In this document: positions 5,642-5,680 of the stretch, one piece after another
How the letters are laid out: each line of letters opens with the position of its first letter
Numbering within the stretch: position 1 is the stretch's first letter
NCBI GenBank assembly: GCA_023426435.1
Contig: JAFAAS010000128.1
Coordinates: 1 to 5,680, forward strand
Direction of reading: 5' to 3'
Source: Verrucomicrobiota bacterium
GTDB taxonomy: Bacteria; Verrucomicrobiota; Verrucomicrobiia; Opitutales; Opitutaceae
DNA: 5,680 nucleotides
The notes under the pieces: generated by a model
Told to the model about the DNA's origin: nothing
The model's input: the letters and a program-made list of their open reading frames with translations, nothing else
Database searches by the model: none
Made by a program: the position numbers and the translations under genes

Positions 5642-5676
5642 ATCGTGACTACGAGCATGAGCGAGTGGCACCCCCA
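5642..5676 (+). repeat. 35-nt direct repeat, copy 2
   Basis: Matches copy 1 (5417-5451) at 34 of 35 positions, exactly 225 bp downstream, and stops matching just after ACCCCCA. The window ends four bases later, so any pairing arm on its right, like the one copy 1 has, cannot be seen. Confidence 0.8.
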
Positions 5677-5680
5677 CCAC

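Larger units (their letters stand above)
5410..5680. other. Gene-free downstream region built of short repeats
   Basis: No reading frame here has the NNC-rich codon pattern or a recognisable protein. Short open frames on either strand are repeat translations. The region contains two 35-nt direct repeats (5417-5451, 5642-5676), a hexamer inverted repeat (5460-5556), a decamer repeat (5581-5611) and C-rich filler. No canonical terminator with a T-run follows the stop at 5407-5409, though the hairpins could serve to end transcription. Confidence 0.65.

Noticed and set aside
5410..5680. CRISPR array or a textbook intrinsic terminator in the downstream region
   Set aside because: Only two copies of the 35-nt repeat exist, 225 bp apart, without regular spacers, and none of the hairpins is followed by a T-run.

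Overview
The window is high-GC DNA from a free-living bacterium, read almost wholly on the + strand. Codon use is dominated by NNC codons (GCC, CTC, ATC, GTC, CGC). Non-coding gaps carry short periodic low-complexity repeats, and a palindromic REP-like element encodes the peptide SCRSLLAGDQ. I associate this combination with Verrucomicrobiota, most likely Opitutaceae. That placement is from memory of genome style, not from a marker gene, and is moderately confident at best.

Layout: (1) 1-141 may be the last codons of an upstream gene. (2) A period-7 repeat array at about 108-198 runs up to the start codon of (3) rsuA (199-894), a full-length 16S rRNA pseudouridine synthase. (4) After a 163-nt pyrimidine-rich gap comes a 280-aa GalU-like sugar nucleotidyltransferase (1058-1900) whose N-terminal catalytic signature loop looks degenerate and shortened. 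Its stop codon lies in the loop of a perfect 8-bp hairpin. (5) The 98-nt gap before the next gene is almost entirely an inverted pair of heptamer arrays (1908-1998). (6) The main gene (1999-5409) encodes 1136 aa: an alpha-helical N-terminal region, a fucokinase-like GHMP kinase domain, and a C-terminal UDPGP-type sugar-1-phosphate uridylyltransferase domain. Inside it, in frame, sit a REP-like palindrome and a heptamer array (4147-4241), translated as a low-complexity linker. (7) The 271-nt tail (5410-5680) has no gene and contains hexamer-based inverted repeats, a 35-nt direct repeat at 225-bp spacing, and a decamer repeat.

Functional reading: rsuA is housekeeping and unrelated to the other two. 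The GalU-like protein and the kinase-pyrophosphorylase fusion probably belong together in nucleotide-sugar metabolism. The fusion could phosphorylate a free sugar at C1 and then form UDP-sugar, the same logic as Bacteroides Fkp or plant FKGP but with reversed domain order and a different pyrophosphorylase family. Two of the three nucleotide-binding signatures (GalU loop; GHMP motif 2) are non-canonical, so one or both domains may be regulatory or altered in substrate. The most unusual aspects are this enzyme pair and the invasion of an enzyme gene by the repeat types that otherwise fill the gaps.
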